From assembly GCF_002154725.1 (NCBI RefSeq), contig NZ_MTAW01000155.1, forward strand, positions 1 to 47,539: a stretch of 47,539 bases of DNA, in the 5' to 3' direction. Source of the stretch: Nostoc sp. 106C (GTDB taxonomy: Bacteria; Cyanobacteriota; Cyanobacteriia; Cyanobacteriales; Nostocaceae). Positions 18,052 to 26,477 of this stretch are shown piece after piece (within the stretch, counting starts at the first letter, position 1; each line of letters starts with the position of its first letter). Position numbers and translations under genes: made by a program. Under the pieces are notes generated by a model. It had not been told where the DNA came from. It was given only the letters and a program-made list of their open reading frames with translations, and made no database searches.

Positions 18052-18417
18052 ATGATGTCATCAGAAGTTAATACAAAATCCAGCGATAAAAGCCTAGAGG
18101 CAATGCGGCATTTTTCCGAACAATACGCCAAGCGTACTGGAACTTACTTCTGTTCTGAACCTTCTGTGACGGCAGTTGTGATCGAAGGGCTAGCCAAACA
18201 TAAAGACGAACTTGGTGCGCCTTTGTGTCCCTGTCGCCACTATGAAGATAAAGAAGCTGAGGTACACGCCACCTATTGGAACTGTCCTTGCGTGCCGATG
18301 AGAGAACGCAAAGAATGCCATTGTATGCTGTTTCTCACCCCAGACAACGAGTTTGCTGGAGACAAGCAAGAAATCACTTTAGAAGCAATCAAAGAAATAC
18401 GAGAAAGCATGGCATGA
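18052..18417 (+). CDS. ftrC: Ferredoxin-thioredoxin reductase, catalytic (beta) chain
   Basis: A subunit of about 121 residues that carries the 4Fe-4S cluster and redox-active disulfide. It passes electrons from photosystem-reduced ferredoxin to thioredoxins. All seven conserved cysteines are present: one in TYFCSEP, two in APLCPCRHYEDK, two in WNCPCVPMRERK and two in ECHCMLFL. This enzyme is characteristic of oxygenic phototrophs and supports the cyanobacterial origin of the window. The start is uncertain among GTG 18040, ATG 18052 and ATG 18055. The stop codon overlaps the start of the following DUF309 gene (ATGA), so the two are translationally coupled. Confidence 0.95.
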   Translation: MMSSEVNTKSSDKSLEAMRHFSEQYAKRTGTYFCSEPSVTAVVIEGLAKHKDELGAPLCPCRHYEDKEAEVHATYWNCPCVPMRERKECHCMLFLTPDNEFAGDKQEITLEAIKEIRESMA

Positions 18418-18812
18418 GTGAAACCATGCCCCAAGAGTTTTGGCTAGGTGTAGAACAGTTCAATTCTGGACATTTCTATGCCTGTCATGACACTTTAGAA
18501 GCTTTGTGGATTGAAGCCAGCGAGCCAGAAAAAAGCTTCTATCAAGGGATTCTACAAATTGCTGTAGCGCTTTATCATTTGGGTAATCATAACTGGCGAG
18601 GTGCTGTAATTCTACTGGGAGAAGGCAGCAATCGTCTGCGACGCTACCCATCAGATTATGCTGGCATCGATTTAGAAGCGTTGTTAAACCATAGTTTGGC
18701 ATTGTTGCAAGCATTACAGCAAATAGGCCCAGATACGATTGCTGCTGATGACTTGGGTGAAGCTGACACATTGCCTTTACCCAGGATTGAGTTAATCAAT
18801 GACGAAAAATAA
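18414..18812 (+). CDS. DUF309-family protein
   Basis: A helical protein of about 132 residues in the DUF309 family. Its hallmark is FNSGHFYACHDTLEALWIEA followed by FYQGILQIAVALYHLGNHN, where conserved His and Glu residues suggest a metal- or cofactor-binding helical bundle. Function is not established. Its ATG at 18414 overlaps the TGA of ftrC at 18415-18417, which fixes the start and implies co-translation with the thioredoxin reductase subunit. A longer open frame upstream of this ATG only overlaps ftrC and is not real. Confidence 0.88.
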   Translation: MSETMPQEFWLGVEQFNSGHFYACHDTLEALWIEASEPEKSFYQGILQIAVALYHLGNHNWRGAVILLGEGSNRLRRYPSDYAGIDLEALLNHSLALLQALQQIGPDTIAADDLGEADTLPLPRIELINDEK

Positions 18813-19382
18813 GCAGCAAAGAGGTGAGATCTGACAACTGTAGTTCTTTAGAATAACTCTGCTGGAAGGAGGACAAAGGAAGGGAGGGAGAAGCCTCTTC
18901 AAGAATTCCCTAATGTCCTCCTTATCTTCATCAGTCTTTTCTTAGGAAAGTAAGCTTTTTGCTCCTTGGGAAGCTCAAGAGAATTTTACCCAAGTTTTAA
19001 AGGCGATCGCTAGTTTTATTACAAGGTCTGTCCTATACCGTCGTCACTTCATTAGGTCATATCTTCGCCATAAGTTTGTGATAACTTCGTCAATCAGACG
19101 TGCAATATTTAACCTATCTAAATTTATGCCTTTTAACAGGTGGCTATACCTGCCTTTTTATAAATAACTTACATACCCCATATTTTACAAAAATTAATCT
19201 AGAATAAAGCTTTCATTTCAGATAAAAGTTTTATTTATAAATATTAGCTGCTTCCTTGGGCAAGGTATTTTTTAAAAGTCAGGTGTCTAAATTTAGAAAA
19301 AACACCCTAATTATCCTATGGCTTATCAGCCAAGGCTAATAAAAGTGTTAAAAAATATTGTTGACCATTTATGGAGCTATAA
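18813..19382. other. Intergenic region with one long inverted repeat
   Basis: About 570 bp between DUF309 and the polysaccharide deacetylase. It contains the 10-base inverted repeat at 18866-18923 and a HIP1 site near 19004. No gene is visible. The rightmost 200 bp should contain the deacetylase promoter. Confidence 0.4.
18866..18923 (+). repeat. 10-bp perfect inverted repeat downstream of ftrC-DUF309
   Basis: AAGGAGGACA (18866-18875) and TGTCCTCCTT (18914-18923) are exact complements around a 38-base purine-rich loop that can fold further (GAAG..CTTC). It starts about 55 bases after the DUF309 stop. There is no T-run directly after it, so it is a candidate 3'-end stem-loop rather than a classical terminator. 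Confidence 0.45.
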
Positions 19383-20282
19383 ATGCAGAAAAATAAATCG
19401 TTTCTCTATGCACAAAAAATATTAATTACGCTGCTTATATTGAGTGTTAGTTTTAGTTTTGGTATGCTGACGCTAATCAAACCAAAAGTTTCAAAAGCAC
19501 AGAGTCAACAAAATAATGATAGTGCTGCCTCTGATGGAATTCAACAGCGTCTTGAGGAATTCAAGGAGACAATGCTCACAATTTTACAGCAGCAAGCACA
19601 AGTTAAGGGCTTACTCTATGCTGTACCACCACGTTTTGAAAGAGCAACAATTGAGGCGGCAAAACTCGCCCCATCTGAAAAAGTAATTGCTCTCACATTT
19701 GATGATGGTCCTTGGCCTGAAAGTACCACTCAAGTACTTGATATTCTCAAAAAAAATAATATCAAAGCTACATTTTTTGTTATTGGGCAGAATGTAAAAA
19801 ATTATCCAAACTTGTTAAAACGAGAGAGTGCTGAAGGTCACGTAATTGGTAACCATACTTGGCATCATTGGTATCAATTTATGAATCCACAGACAGCAGC
19901 TTATGAAATTGACCACACAGCAGACTTAATTAATCAAATTACCGGAGTTAAAACAAACTTATTTCGTCCACCTGGAGGATTTATGCACAATGGAGTGGCT
20001 GATTACGCGAGAAATAACAAATACGCTATCATTTTGTGGTCATCTGATTCTGTAGATTACTCACGTCCTGCTGTACCAAGGTTAATCAACAATGTATTTA
20101 GGGAGTCTAAACCTGGTGGTATTGTGCTGATGCATGATGGCGGAGGTAATCGCTCAAGAACTGTGCAAGCTTTACCAGAAATTATTGCCAAATTTCGCAA
20201 GGAAGGTTACCGCTTTGTAACTATTCCTGAACTGTTACAAATGGAAGATAAAGACCAAAGCGTTATTGCTAAGAAGAAGTAA
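19383..20282 (+). CDS. Polysaccharide deacetylase (NodB-type), exported
   Basis: A 299-residue carbohydrate esterase family 4 protein expected to remove N- or O-acetyl groups from a cell-wall or exopolysaccharide. An N-terminal hydrophobic segment (residues 12-30, ILITLLILSVSFSFGMLTLI) is a signal peptide or anchor. The NodB domain (about 95-290) shows motif 1 ALTFDDGPWP (catalytic Asp and metal Asp), motif 2 GNHTWHHW (metal His pair), motif 3 RPPGGFMHNG, motif 4 ILWSSDSVDY and motif 5 GGIVLMHDGGG. All key residues are present, so it is probably active. It is convergent with the GST gene, with an inverted repeat between them. Confidence 0.93.
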   Translation: MQKNKSFLYAQKILITLLILSVSFSFGMLTLIKPKVSKAQSQQNNDSAASDGIQQRLEEFKETMLTILQQQAQVKGLLYAVPPRFERATIEAAKLAPSEKVIALTFDDGPWPESTTQVLDILKKNNIKATFFVIGQNVKNYPNLLKRESAEGHVIGNHTWHHWYQFMNPQTAAYEIDHTADLINQITGVKTNLFRPPGGFMHNGVADYARNNKYAIILWSSDSVDYSRPAVPRLINNVFRESKPGGIVLMHDGGGNRSRTVQALPEIIAKFRKEGYRFVTIPELLQMEDKDQSVIAKKK

Positions 20283-20413
20283 TTATTGATAATATAAAGT
20301 ACTCTACCTATACCTCAGTAATTTAGATTAGCGATCGCATCTGTATTCAAAACGTTTTGACGTTTAATAATTCACCATTATTTAAATTAATCAGAATATT
20401 AGATTAATTTGAG

Positions 20414-20446
20414 AAGGGAGATTAAATATTTATATTTATCTCCCTT
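20414..20446. terminator. Candidate bidirectional terminator between convergent genes
   Basis: AAGGGAGAT (20414-20422) and ATCTCCCTT (20438-20446) form a 9-bp stem around an AT-only 15-base loop. It lies between the convergent deacetylase and GST genes. A run of Ts is absent, so termination is inferred from position. Confidence 0.5.
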
Positions 20447-20455
20447 ATATTCTGT

Positions 20456-21058
20456 TTAAGGCACACTCATTCCTCGCTGCACTGCTGGACGCTGCCCTAC
20501 AGTTTCAACCCACCTTTTCAGATTTGGATGATTGTCTAAAGTTAAACCTTGCATTTGATAAATTGCCACCCAAGGATAAGTTGCAACATCTGCAATCGAA
20601 TAGTCACCGCAAATAAATTCATTGTTTGCCAATTGTTGATCCAAAACGCTATAAATTCGTAGGGTTTCCTTTTCATAACGTTCAATGGCGTAGGGAATCT
20701 TCTCGGGTGCGAACCTTTTAAAGTGATTGAGTTGACCAAACATTGGTCCTACACCCGCCATTTGGAACATTAGCCACTCTAACACTTGAAAGCGACTCTT
20801 TTTATCACTTGGTAGTAATTTAGCTGTTTTTTCTGCTAAGTAAATGAGAATTGCACCTGATTCAAAAACTTTGATATCTGTTTCTTGGTCAACAATCGCC
20901 GGAATTTTACTATTCGGATTAATTGCTATATATTCGGATGCGAATTGCTCTTGTTTTGTGATATCGATTTTGTGGACATTGTAAGGCAATTCTATTTCTT
21001 CCAACATAATGGAAGCCTTACGCCCGTTAGGTGTGGTGAAAGTATATAGGTCAATCAT
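20456..21058 (-). CDS. Glutathione S-transferase family protein
   Basis: A 200-residue GST. The thioredoxin-like N-domain contains YTFTTPNGRKASIMLEEI, where the Thr-x-Asn-Gly pattern matches the Ure2p/YfcG-like group, and PNSKIPAIVDQE with the cis-Pro that contacts glutathione, then ESGAILIYLAEKT. The all-helical C-domain follows, with FICGDYSIADVATYPWV as the N-capping box. Relatives show disulfide-bond reductase or peroxidase activity with glutathione; the substrate here is unknown. Length is normal, and the ATG at 21058 is the natural start. Confidence 0.92.
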   Translation of the reverse strand: MIDLYTFTTPNGRKASIMLEEIELPYNVHKIDITKQEQFASEYIAINPNSKIPAIVDQETDIKVFESGAILIYLAEKTAKLLPSDKKSRFQVLEWLMFQMAGVGPMFGQLNHFKRFAPEKIPYAIERYEKETLRIYSVLDQQLANNEFICGDYSIADVATYPWVAIYQMQGLTLDNHPNLKRWVETVGQRPAVQRGMSVP

Positions 21059-21431
21059 GCGATCATACCCTGGAATATTCGCGATCTCCGAGGGTAGTGT
21101 ACCTTAAATTTAAGTTATCTATATCTAAAAACTACATATTCTTTAATTAAAATACCAAAATATTTGCTAAAGAGTTTCTATACCAACCTTAATTAAAAAG
21201 TTTAAATATTTTTTTGAATAAATATAAAGATTAATTCATGATTTTTATAGGCAATTACGTGGCACAATGACCAGAGGAAATAATTAATTGCAATCTCATC
21301 ATTTTAAAATTGATAAATCTATTGACAAAAGCATACTGATCATAAAAATAAAAAAACTGGCTCACTGTATTTCCAGTATTTGAATTTTATAGCATTCCTC
21401 TGTGCTGCTATTTAGAAAATCGAAAATAGTT
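21059..21431. other. AT-rich intergenic region
   Basis: About 370 bp upstream of both the GST gene and the small membrane protein at 21432. It is very AT-rich. A 13-base stretch at 21282-21294 matches the tail of the CRISPR repeat, but it is low-complexity and probably chance. No gene is seen. Confidence 0.35.
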
Positions 21432-21701
21432 ATGTACGATCACTCAGATAAGGAAAAAATCCAGTTTTATTCCCAAAAAATCCGCAAACTTATTTTATTA
21501 ATTTTATTTGCCATGATAGTACTTACTTGTGGCTTTTATGTTGCTCTTGTACTATTGTCTTATATCGGTGAAAATTCAATTTTTACTAATAGATATCCGA
21601 CTTCAATTCCAGGTATCGATGATCAATTTGAATGTGAAAACAGTGACAAAATCTGGCGTAATCATAAGTGTTGGGACTATAAACACGATCCTTCCTTTTG
21701 A
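21432..21701 (+). CDS. Small single-pass membrane protein of unknown function
   Basis: A candidate of about 89 residues. A basic, polar N-terminus (MYDHSDKEKIQFYSQKIRK) leads into one long hydrophobic segment (LILLILFAMIVLTCGFYVAL). The short outside tail carries two cysteines and aromatic residues (DQFECENSDKIWRNHKCWDY). No family is recognised and no ribosome binding site is obvious. ATG 21432 is preferred to a GTG at 21402. Sensible topology and a Cys pair make it more likely real than not. Confidence 0.5.
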   Translation: MYDHSDKEKIQFYSQKIRKLILLILFAMIVLTCGFYVALVLLSYIGENSIFTNRYPTSIPGIDDQFECENSDKIWRNHKCWDYKHDPSF

Positions 21702-21830
21702 TAGCAAGTGTAGCGCTACCCTACCGTAATCCCCATAAAAGGAATGTACAAGTCAGCCTGTAAAATCAGCAATATACCTTCTTCATTTGCTATCTACTTG
21801 CGTACAGGAGAATTTCCTTTAAAAGTACAT

Positions 21831-23195
21831 TCAAGTTTCGGCTTCTGAGACTGAAAGATCAGCTATGTGTTGACACCAATGTTCAGGTAGTTCAAAATTT
21901 TCTGGCAGAAGAGTTGTGCGATCGCCAAACGCTAATTCAAGCTGCTGTAATTCTAAGTTTTCACATCTAGTCATGTCGGCTCCAAAAATTCTGGCTTTCT
22001 GAAGAATTGCCTGATTTAAGTTAGTGCCTGTGAGGATTGCATCTTGTAAGTTAGCTTCATAGAAATTTGCTTGCTCTAAATTAGCTTCATAGAGGTTAGC
22101 TTGCTGTAAGTTAGCTGTGCTAAATAATACACCTTCTAAGTTAGCTCCAATTAGTTTTGCACCTTGCAAGTTACTACCAATTAAGTTTGCTCCTAGTAAG
22201 TTGCTTCCCTCTAAGTTTGCTCCTTCTAAGTTAGTGTCACAAAGAATAGCTTCTTCTAAATTAGCGTTATAAAGACTTGCTCCTTGTAAGTTGGCATCAT
22301 AAAGAATTGCGCCTTGCAAGTCAGCTTCATACAGTACTGCTTTAGATAAATTAACTTTTCTCAAAACAGCTTCTTGCAGATTAGCTTCTGGGAGTATTGC
22401 CTTTTGCAAGTTAGCTTCATAAAGAACTGCTCCACAAAGATTTGTTTCTGTTAAATTTGCCTCAGATAGATTAGCTCCTATCAAGTTTACCCATTGTAAA
22501 TTGGCTCCAATTAAAATAGCTCCAGAAAGATTGGCTTCCATCAGGTCAGCGCCACTGATATCTATATCGCGTAAATCTAGTTTCTTATTTGCCAAATCAT
22601 ACTGTGTATTGCGTCTGCCAATTACGGTCAGGGCTGTTTGAATATCTGTAGGAATTTTTTCTGGTAAATTATCCTCGTTTTTATCCTGTGTAGAGGCATT
22701 TTCTCGGATAAAAGCAGCGAGTATTTCCATAATTGTCCAATGATTTTTAGGGCAATCTCTGGCAATTCTTTCCAGTGCATATATCGCAGCAAACCGTGTT
22801 TCTATTTTTTCATTACCTAGATGCTCGATTGCTTGATAAAACCTTTCTGTAACTAAATCTTCTGGTTTTGGTTTTGTATATTTGAGATCAATTTCTATCT
22901 TTTGCTCACGCTCCATAACATCTGAAAAAATTTTTGCTAATTCAATCTGATCCATTGCTAGGGAGAGTTGGGAAGTATAGTATGCATTAATACTCATTGC
23001 TATTACCCAAGCAAGTATAGCAATTATTGTGATTATTTGAGTGATAATTGCAATTTTTAGCTCGCTTGAAAGCCATTGAAAACTAAAAAAAAATAAATGA
23101 TTTAAAGTTAGAGAGAGAATAAATATGGTTGTTATATATATAAAGAAACTAGTGAGTCCATCTGTCTTAAACAAAGACATATAATTAGTCTTCAT
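21831..23195 (-). CDS. Membrane-anchored pentapeptide-repeat protein
   Basis: A 454-residue protein. Two transmembrane helices (about residues 14-36 and 46-70) lead into a coiled segment and a conserved module of about 50 residues, GNEKIETRFAAIYALERIAR to HWTIMEILAAFIRENA. Then comes IPTDIQTALTVIGRRN and a run of about 35 pentapeptide repeats of the A(N/D)Lxx type from about residue 205, expected to fold as a right-handed quadrilateral beta-helix. The C-terminal tail (LELQQLELAFGDRTTLLPEN, then PEHW) is shared with two neighbours. AGGAG lies 6 bases before the ATG. It is one of four paralogues in tandem on the minus strand. Function is unknown; such proteins often act as membrane scaffolds. 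Confidence 0.9.
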   Translation of the reverse strand: MKTNYMSLFKTDGLTSFFIYITTIFILSLTLNHLFFFSFQWLSSELKIAIITQIITIIAILAWVIAMSINAYYTSQLSLAMDQIELAKIFSDVMEREQKIEIDLKYTKPKPEDLVTERFYQAIEHLGNEKIETRFAAIYALERIARDCPKNHWTIMEILAAFIRENASTQDKNEDNLPEKIPTDIQTALTVIGRRNTQYDLANKKLDLRDIDISGADLMEANLSGAILIGANLQWVNLIGANLSEANLTETNLCGAVLYEANLQKAILPEANLQEAVLRKVNLSKAVLYEADLQGAILYDANLQGASLYNANLEEAILCDTNLEGANLEGSNLLGANLIGSNLQGAKLIGANLEGVLFSTANLQQANLYEANLEQANFYEANLQDAILTGTNLNQAILQKARIFGADMTRCENLELQQLELAFGDRTTLLPENFELPEHWCQHIADLSVSEAET

Positions 23196-23350
23196 CTCTG
23201 ACTCCTTGTGTAATTTAGTTTATCCATAGTATTATTTGTATGTTTCTTTTAGTACAGTAAAAACACGGACTTAATTAATAATTTAATTTGTCGCTTAAAA
23301 AATCTATATGGATTTACTTACAAATTAAGAGAAACTACTGCAATTATGCA

Positions 23351-23380
23351 AAATAAAACCCCTTTCAACTGAAAGGAGTT
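23351..23380 (-). terminator. Rho-independent terminator downstream of the pentapeptide relic (minus strand)
   Basis: On the minus strand CTCCTTTC, loop AGTT, GAAAGGGG is followed by TTTTATTT. The stem (one G-T pair) plus T-rich tail fits an intrinsic terminator. It lies 35-65 bases after the end of the relic at 23415-23701. Confidence 0.7.
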
Positions 23381-23414
23381 AGTATGAGTGCTTGCTAATA
23401 AATAGTGTTTAGAA

Positions 23415-23701
23415 CTATTGCCAATGCGATGGGGCTTGCATATCATCTGGTAGACGAGTTGTGCGATCGCCTATTGCTGATTCAATCTGCTGTAATGTTA
23501 GATTTTTAGCTGTTGTCAGGTCAGAACCTTGCAAGTTTGCTCCGTCAAAGTTAGCTTTTTGTACATTAGCTCCTTTGAAGCTCGCCCCTTGCAGGTCAGC
23601 ATCACCACAAAAGCTAAAAAAATAATAGTTAAGAACAGAATAAATATAAATGTTAAAGCTACTAACCAATTTCTAAGAGCGTCTGTATTGCCATCAGACA
23701 T
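23415..23701 (-). pseudogene. Pentapeptide-repeat gene with internal deletion and frameshift
   Basis: Reading from 23701, the first 30 or so codons (MSDGNTDALRNWLVALTF, then a hydrophobic helix) match the N-terminus of the neighbour starting at 25238 (MSAKKTG..LNWLIITTVIF). At about 23610 the sequence passes, in another frame, into the end of a pentapeptide repeat (GDADLQGASFKGANVQKANF). It closes with the shared tail QQIESAIGDRTTRLP..PSHW. Some 350 or more codons present in the paralogues, including the conserved HWTIMEIL module, are missing. The best reading is a deletion that joined the two ends of a full-length paralogue out of frame. It keeps its terminator. Confidence 0.85.
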
Positions 23702-23795
23702 AGATTTAAGATTATTTTTGAAGTTCTTAATTACTACGGGGAATTTCAGTATAAGCTATAGCATTTGTGTTCAAATCGCAAGATGCACAGTTACA

Positions 23796-25238
23796 TTAAC
23801 CATGTTGTCGCCAGTGTATTGGGGTTTCGACATAATCAGGTAGGCGAGTTGTGCGATCGCCAACTGCTGCTGTAATTTGTTGTAATTCTAAATTTTTAGC
23901 ACCTGTCAAAATTGCCCCTTCTAAATTGACATCACAGAGGTTTGTCCCACAGAAGTTAGCTCCCATCAGATTTGCCCCGTGGAGATTGGCTTCATAGAGG
24001 ATTGCTCTAGAAAGATTTGCTCCTATAAGGTTAGCTCGATGCAAATCAGCTTCCGCCAGGCTAGCTTCTGAGAGATTGGCAAAAAATATCTCTGTCTGCT
24101 GAAGTTTGGCTGCGTTTAAGTTAGCTCCACAGAGGTTGGCTCCATTTAAGTTTGCCCCTTGCAGGTTGGCTCCAATCAGACCAGTAAGGTATAAATTGGC
24201 TTTACCAAGCTTTGCGCCTTGCAAGTTAGCGAGAAATAACTTTGCGCCAGAGAGGTTGGCAACTTTTAAGATTGCTTGTTGTAAGTTGGCTTTATAAAGA
24301 TTTGCCCCTTGCAAGTTAGCTGCACGCAGACTCGCTCCTGTAAGATTAGCTCCCCGCAGGTTAGCACCAGACAAATTGGCTCGATTGAGGTTTGCTCCTT
24401 GCAAGTTTGTTCCACGCAGGTTTGCTTTGAGTAAGTTGGCTTCATAAAGAATAGTCCCTGAGAGTTTGGCACCACTCAGGTCTGTACCCGTTAAAGCAGC
24501 TCCACGCAAATCTGCACCACATAAGTCAGACCCTCGCAAATCCATTCCTTCCAAGTTAGCCCCTAGCAAGTCTGCCCGTTTAATATCTGTATTGCGTAAA
24601 TCTAGTTTCTGATTTACCTTGTCCTCCAAATAATTACGCCTAGCGATGACTGTCAGAGCTACTTGAATATCTGTACGAATTTTTGGTGATTCTTCATAGA
24701 AATTCGGATCTAACTGCTGTGTACGCAAATCTATAGGTGCTGCATCTTCCTCCCTAGCTTTACCTTCATAGATAGGAGCATTCTCACGCACAAAAGCAGT
24801 AAGAATTTCCATGATTGTCCAGTGTTCTGTGGGAAATTCCTGCGCAACTCTTTCTAAAGCATAAATTGCACCTGTGCGGGTTTCAGTCTTCTCGTGCCCA
24901 AGCTGTGCAATTGCTGTCATAAACCGTTCTGCAATTAGCTTATCTTGAGATAGTTTGGTATTTTGGATGCTAAGTTCAATATTTTTTTCAGCAGCGATCG
25001 CACTTTTATGCAAAGCTTGGGCACGCTTGGCTCCATAGTAAGCATTAACAATCAACGCTATTCCTGAAAAAATTATTGCTGTCGTAGCTAATGCTTGAAT
25101 TCCATATTCTATTTGTTGTGGAATTGACAACTCTCGAATATTAGAAAATGCAAAGATAATTACAGTTAATAACAAAGCAAATATAACTGTTGTAATTATC
25201 AACCAATTCAAGAGTACGCCTGTCTTCTTAGCAGACAT
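23796..25238 (-). CDS. Membrane-anchored pentapeptide-repeat protein
   Basis: A 480-residue paralogue of the 21831-23195 protein. It has two transmembrane helices (about residues 9-35 and 50-75), a charged coil, the conserved module GHEKTETRTGAIYALERVAQ to HWTIMEILTAFVRENA, an insert with Asp/Glu, and IRTDIQVALTVIARRN. About 40 pentapeptide repeats of high regularity follow (for example LSGANLRGANLTGASLRAAN), then the tail NLELQQITAAVGDRTTRLP and PIHW. ATG 25238 is chosen because the GAGGA upstream overlaps the alternative GTG at 25256. The repetitive coding DNA makes it prone to recombination, consistent with the relic next door. Confidence 0.9.
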   Translation of the reverse strand: MSAKKTGVLLNWLIITTVIFALLLTVIIFAFSNIRELSIPQQIEYGIQALATTAIIFSGIALIVNAYYGAKRAQALHKSAIAAEKNIELSIQNTKLSQDKLIAERFMTAIAQLGHEKTETRTGAIYALERVAQEFPTEHWTIMEILTAFVRENAPIYEGKAREEDAAPIDLRTQQLDPNFYEESPKIRTDIQVALTVIARRNYLEDKVNQKLDLRNTDIKRADLLGANLEGMDLRGSDLCGADLRGAALTGTDLSGAKLSGTILYEANLLKANLRGTNLQGANLNRANLSGANLRGANLTGASLRAANLQGANLYKANLQQAILKVANLSGAKLFLANLQGAKLGKANLYLTGLIGANLQGANLNGANLCGANLNAAKLQQTEIFFANLSEASLAEADLHRANLIGANLSRAILYEANLHGANLMGANFCGTNLCDVNLEGAILTGAKNLELQQITAAVGDRTTRLPDYVETPIHWRQHG

Positions 25239-25476
25239 AGCAGAAATATTCCTCACTACTCAGGATTCTTACTTATATTCTGAGGTTAAAAATTATAGCA
25301 TTTAACTAAAAATTTGTATATGTATCAAAAGTCTTAATTGATTCTACTATTACTTAATGAGTTAGATATTAAGCAATAGACCAATTATGCGATTGTCTAC
25401 TTTGCAACCACTTAATAGCTAAAATACTTGATTTAATTCAATTTTTATTTAAAGTTTAGGCAAAATTTTAAATGGC

Positions 25477-26253
25477 TCAAGCATCACCAAGTTGAGTTCT
25501 TGGTAGATTTACTCCAGAAAATTCTGTCTCCCTCAAGTTTGCCTCATTGAGTATGGCATCTTTGAGAATTGCTCCATCAAGCTTCGCTAAATATAAGTTT
25601 GCTCGATTTAAATTTGCTCCAGAAAGGTTTGCCCCAGAGAGATTAGCTGCGCTCAAAATTGCCTCTTTGAGGTTAGCACCAGTGAGGTTAGCGCCAGAGA
25701 GATTAGCCGCAGTGAGGATTGCTCCATGCAGATTGGCACTACAAAGGTTAGCTCCTGCAAGATTAGTTTGATAAAGGTTTGTCTGCTGTAAATTTGCCCC
25801 AGAGAGGTTAGCTCCTCTAATGTCTGTGTGGCTCAAATCCAGTTGGTTATTTTCTATATCTTGTTGAATATTTCTTTTAGCAATAAACGTTAGGGCTGCT
25901 TGAATATCGGCACGAATTCTTGAAAATGGGTAGTCCTTAACTTCTTCTTGAGGCAGATAAGGAGCATTATTGCGGATAAAATTCGTGAGAGCTTCCATAA
26001 TTTTCCAATGGAATTTTGGCTCTTTTTGGGCGATTTGGGCTAAATCATCAAATACAGCTAAATTGATTTCTCTATTTTCGCCTTCTAGCTGTTCAATTGC
26101 TAGTTTCAAGCGTTGTGTATAAGAATAATTTGGAATAAGCTCTACTTTTTTCTGGTTAGCAAATATCCCAAGATAGATTTTTTTAAATCTAACTATATTT
26201 CCAGAATTCCAAGTTTTTGCCGTCTGGTAAGCACTTTTAATTACTTTAAACAT
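25477..26253 (-). CDS. Soluble pentapeptide-repeat protein (short paralogue)
   Basis: A 258-residue member of the same family without transmembrane helices. It starts with a basic segment, then a diverged form of the module (RLKLAIEQLEGENREIN, then FHWKIMEALTNFIRNNAP). IRADIQAALTFIAKRN and about 20 pentapeptide repeats (for example LSGANLTGANLKEAILSAAN) follow. Unlike its neighbours it ends directly after the repeats (VNLPRTQLGDA), without the GDRTT-LP-HW tail. ATG 26253 is used; a longer frame would need TTG. It may be the soluble partner of the membrane-bound paralogues. Function is unknown. Confidence 0.88.
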   Translation of the reverse strand: MFKVIKSAYQTAKTWNSGNIVRFKKIYLGIFANQKKVELIPNYSYTQRLKLAIEQLEGENREINLAVFDDLAQIAQKEPKFHWKIMEALTNFIRNNAPYLPQEEVKDYPFSRIRADIQAALTFIAKRNIQQDIENNQLDLSHTDIRGANLSGANLQQTNLYQTNLAGANLCSANLHGAILTAANLSGANLTGANLKEAILSAANLSGANLSGANLNRANLYLAKLDGAILKDAILNEANLRETEFSGVNLPRTQLGDA

Positions 26254-26477
26254 ACCCAAAATTATTTTTACTAATTAAATGTTACTTACTAAAAAAACAC
26301 CAATTTAAATCCTACGTAAGTATACCACTAATTAATGCAAGTACCTTTATTGCTTTAACTTAGTCATAATCAGTAATATATTCTAGGCGTAGAAATAAAT
26401 CCGATTAAATAAAATTTAAACAACGTAAGTTACTCGCTCACAATAGACAAAGTAACAGCATTTACTAAAATGTCCAG

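Noticed and set aside
21282-21294. AATTAATTGCAAT, identical to the tail of the CRISPR repeat
   Set aside because: Only 13 low-complexity AT-rich bases match and the hairpin core is absent; chance is likely.
24106-24297. Plus-strand frame with AP-FKLAP repeats opposite a pentapeptide gene
   Set aside because: It is the antisense image of the pentapeptide repeat; periodicity comes from the real gene.
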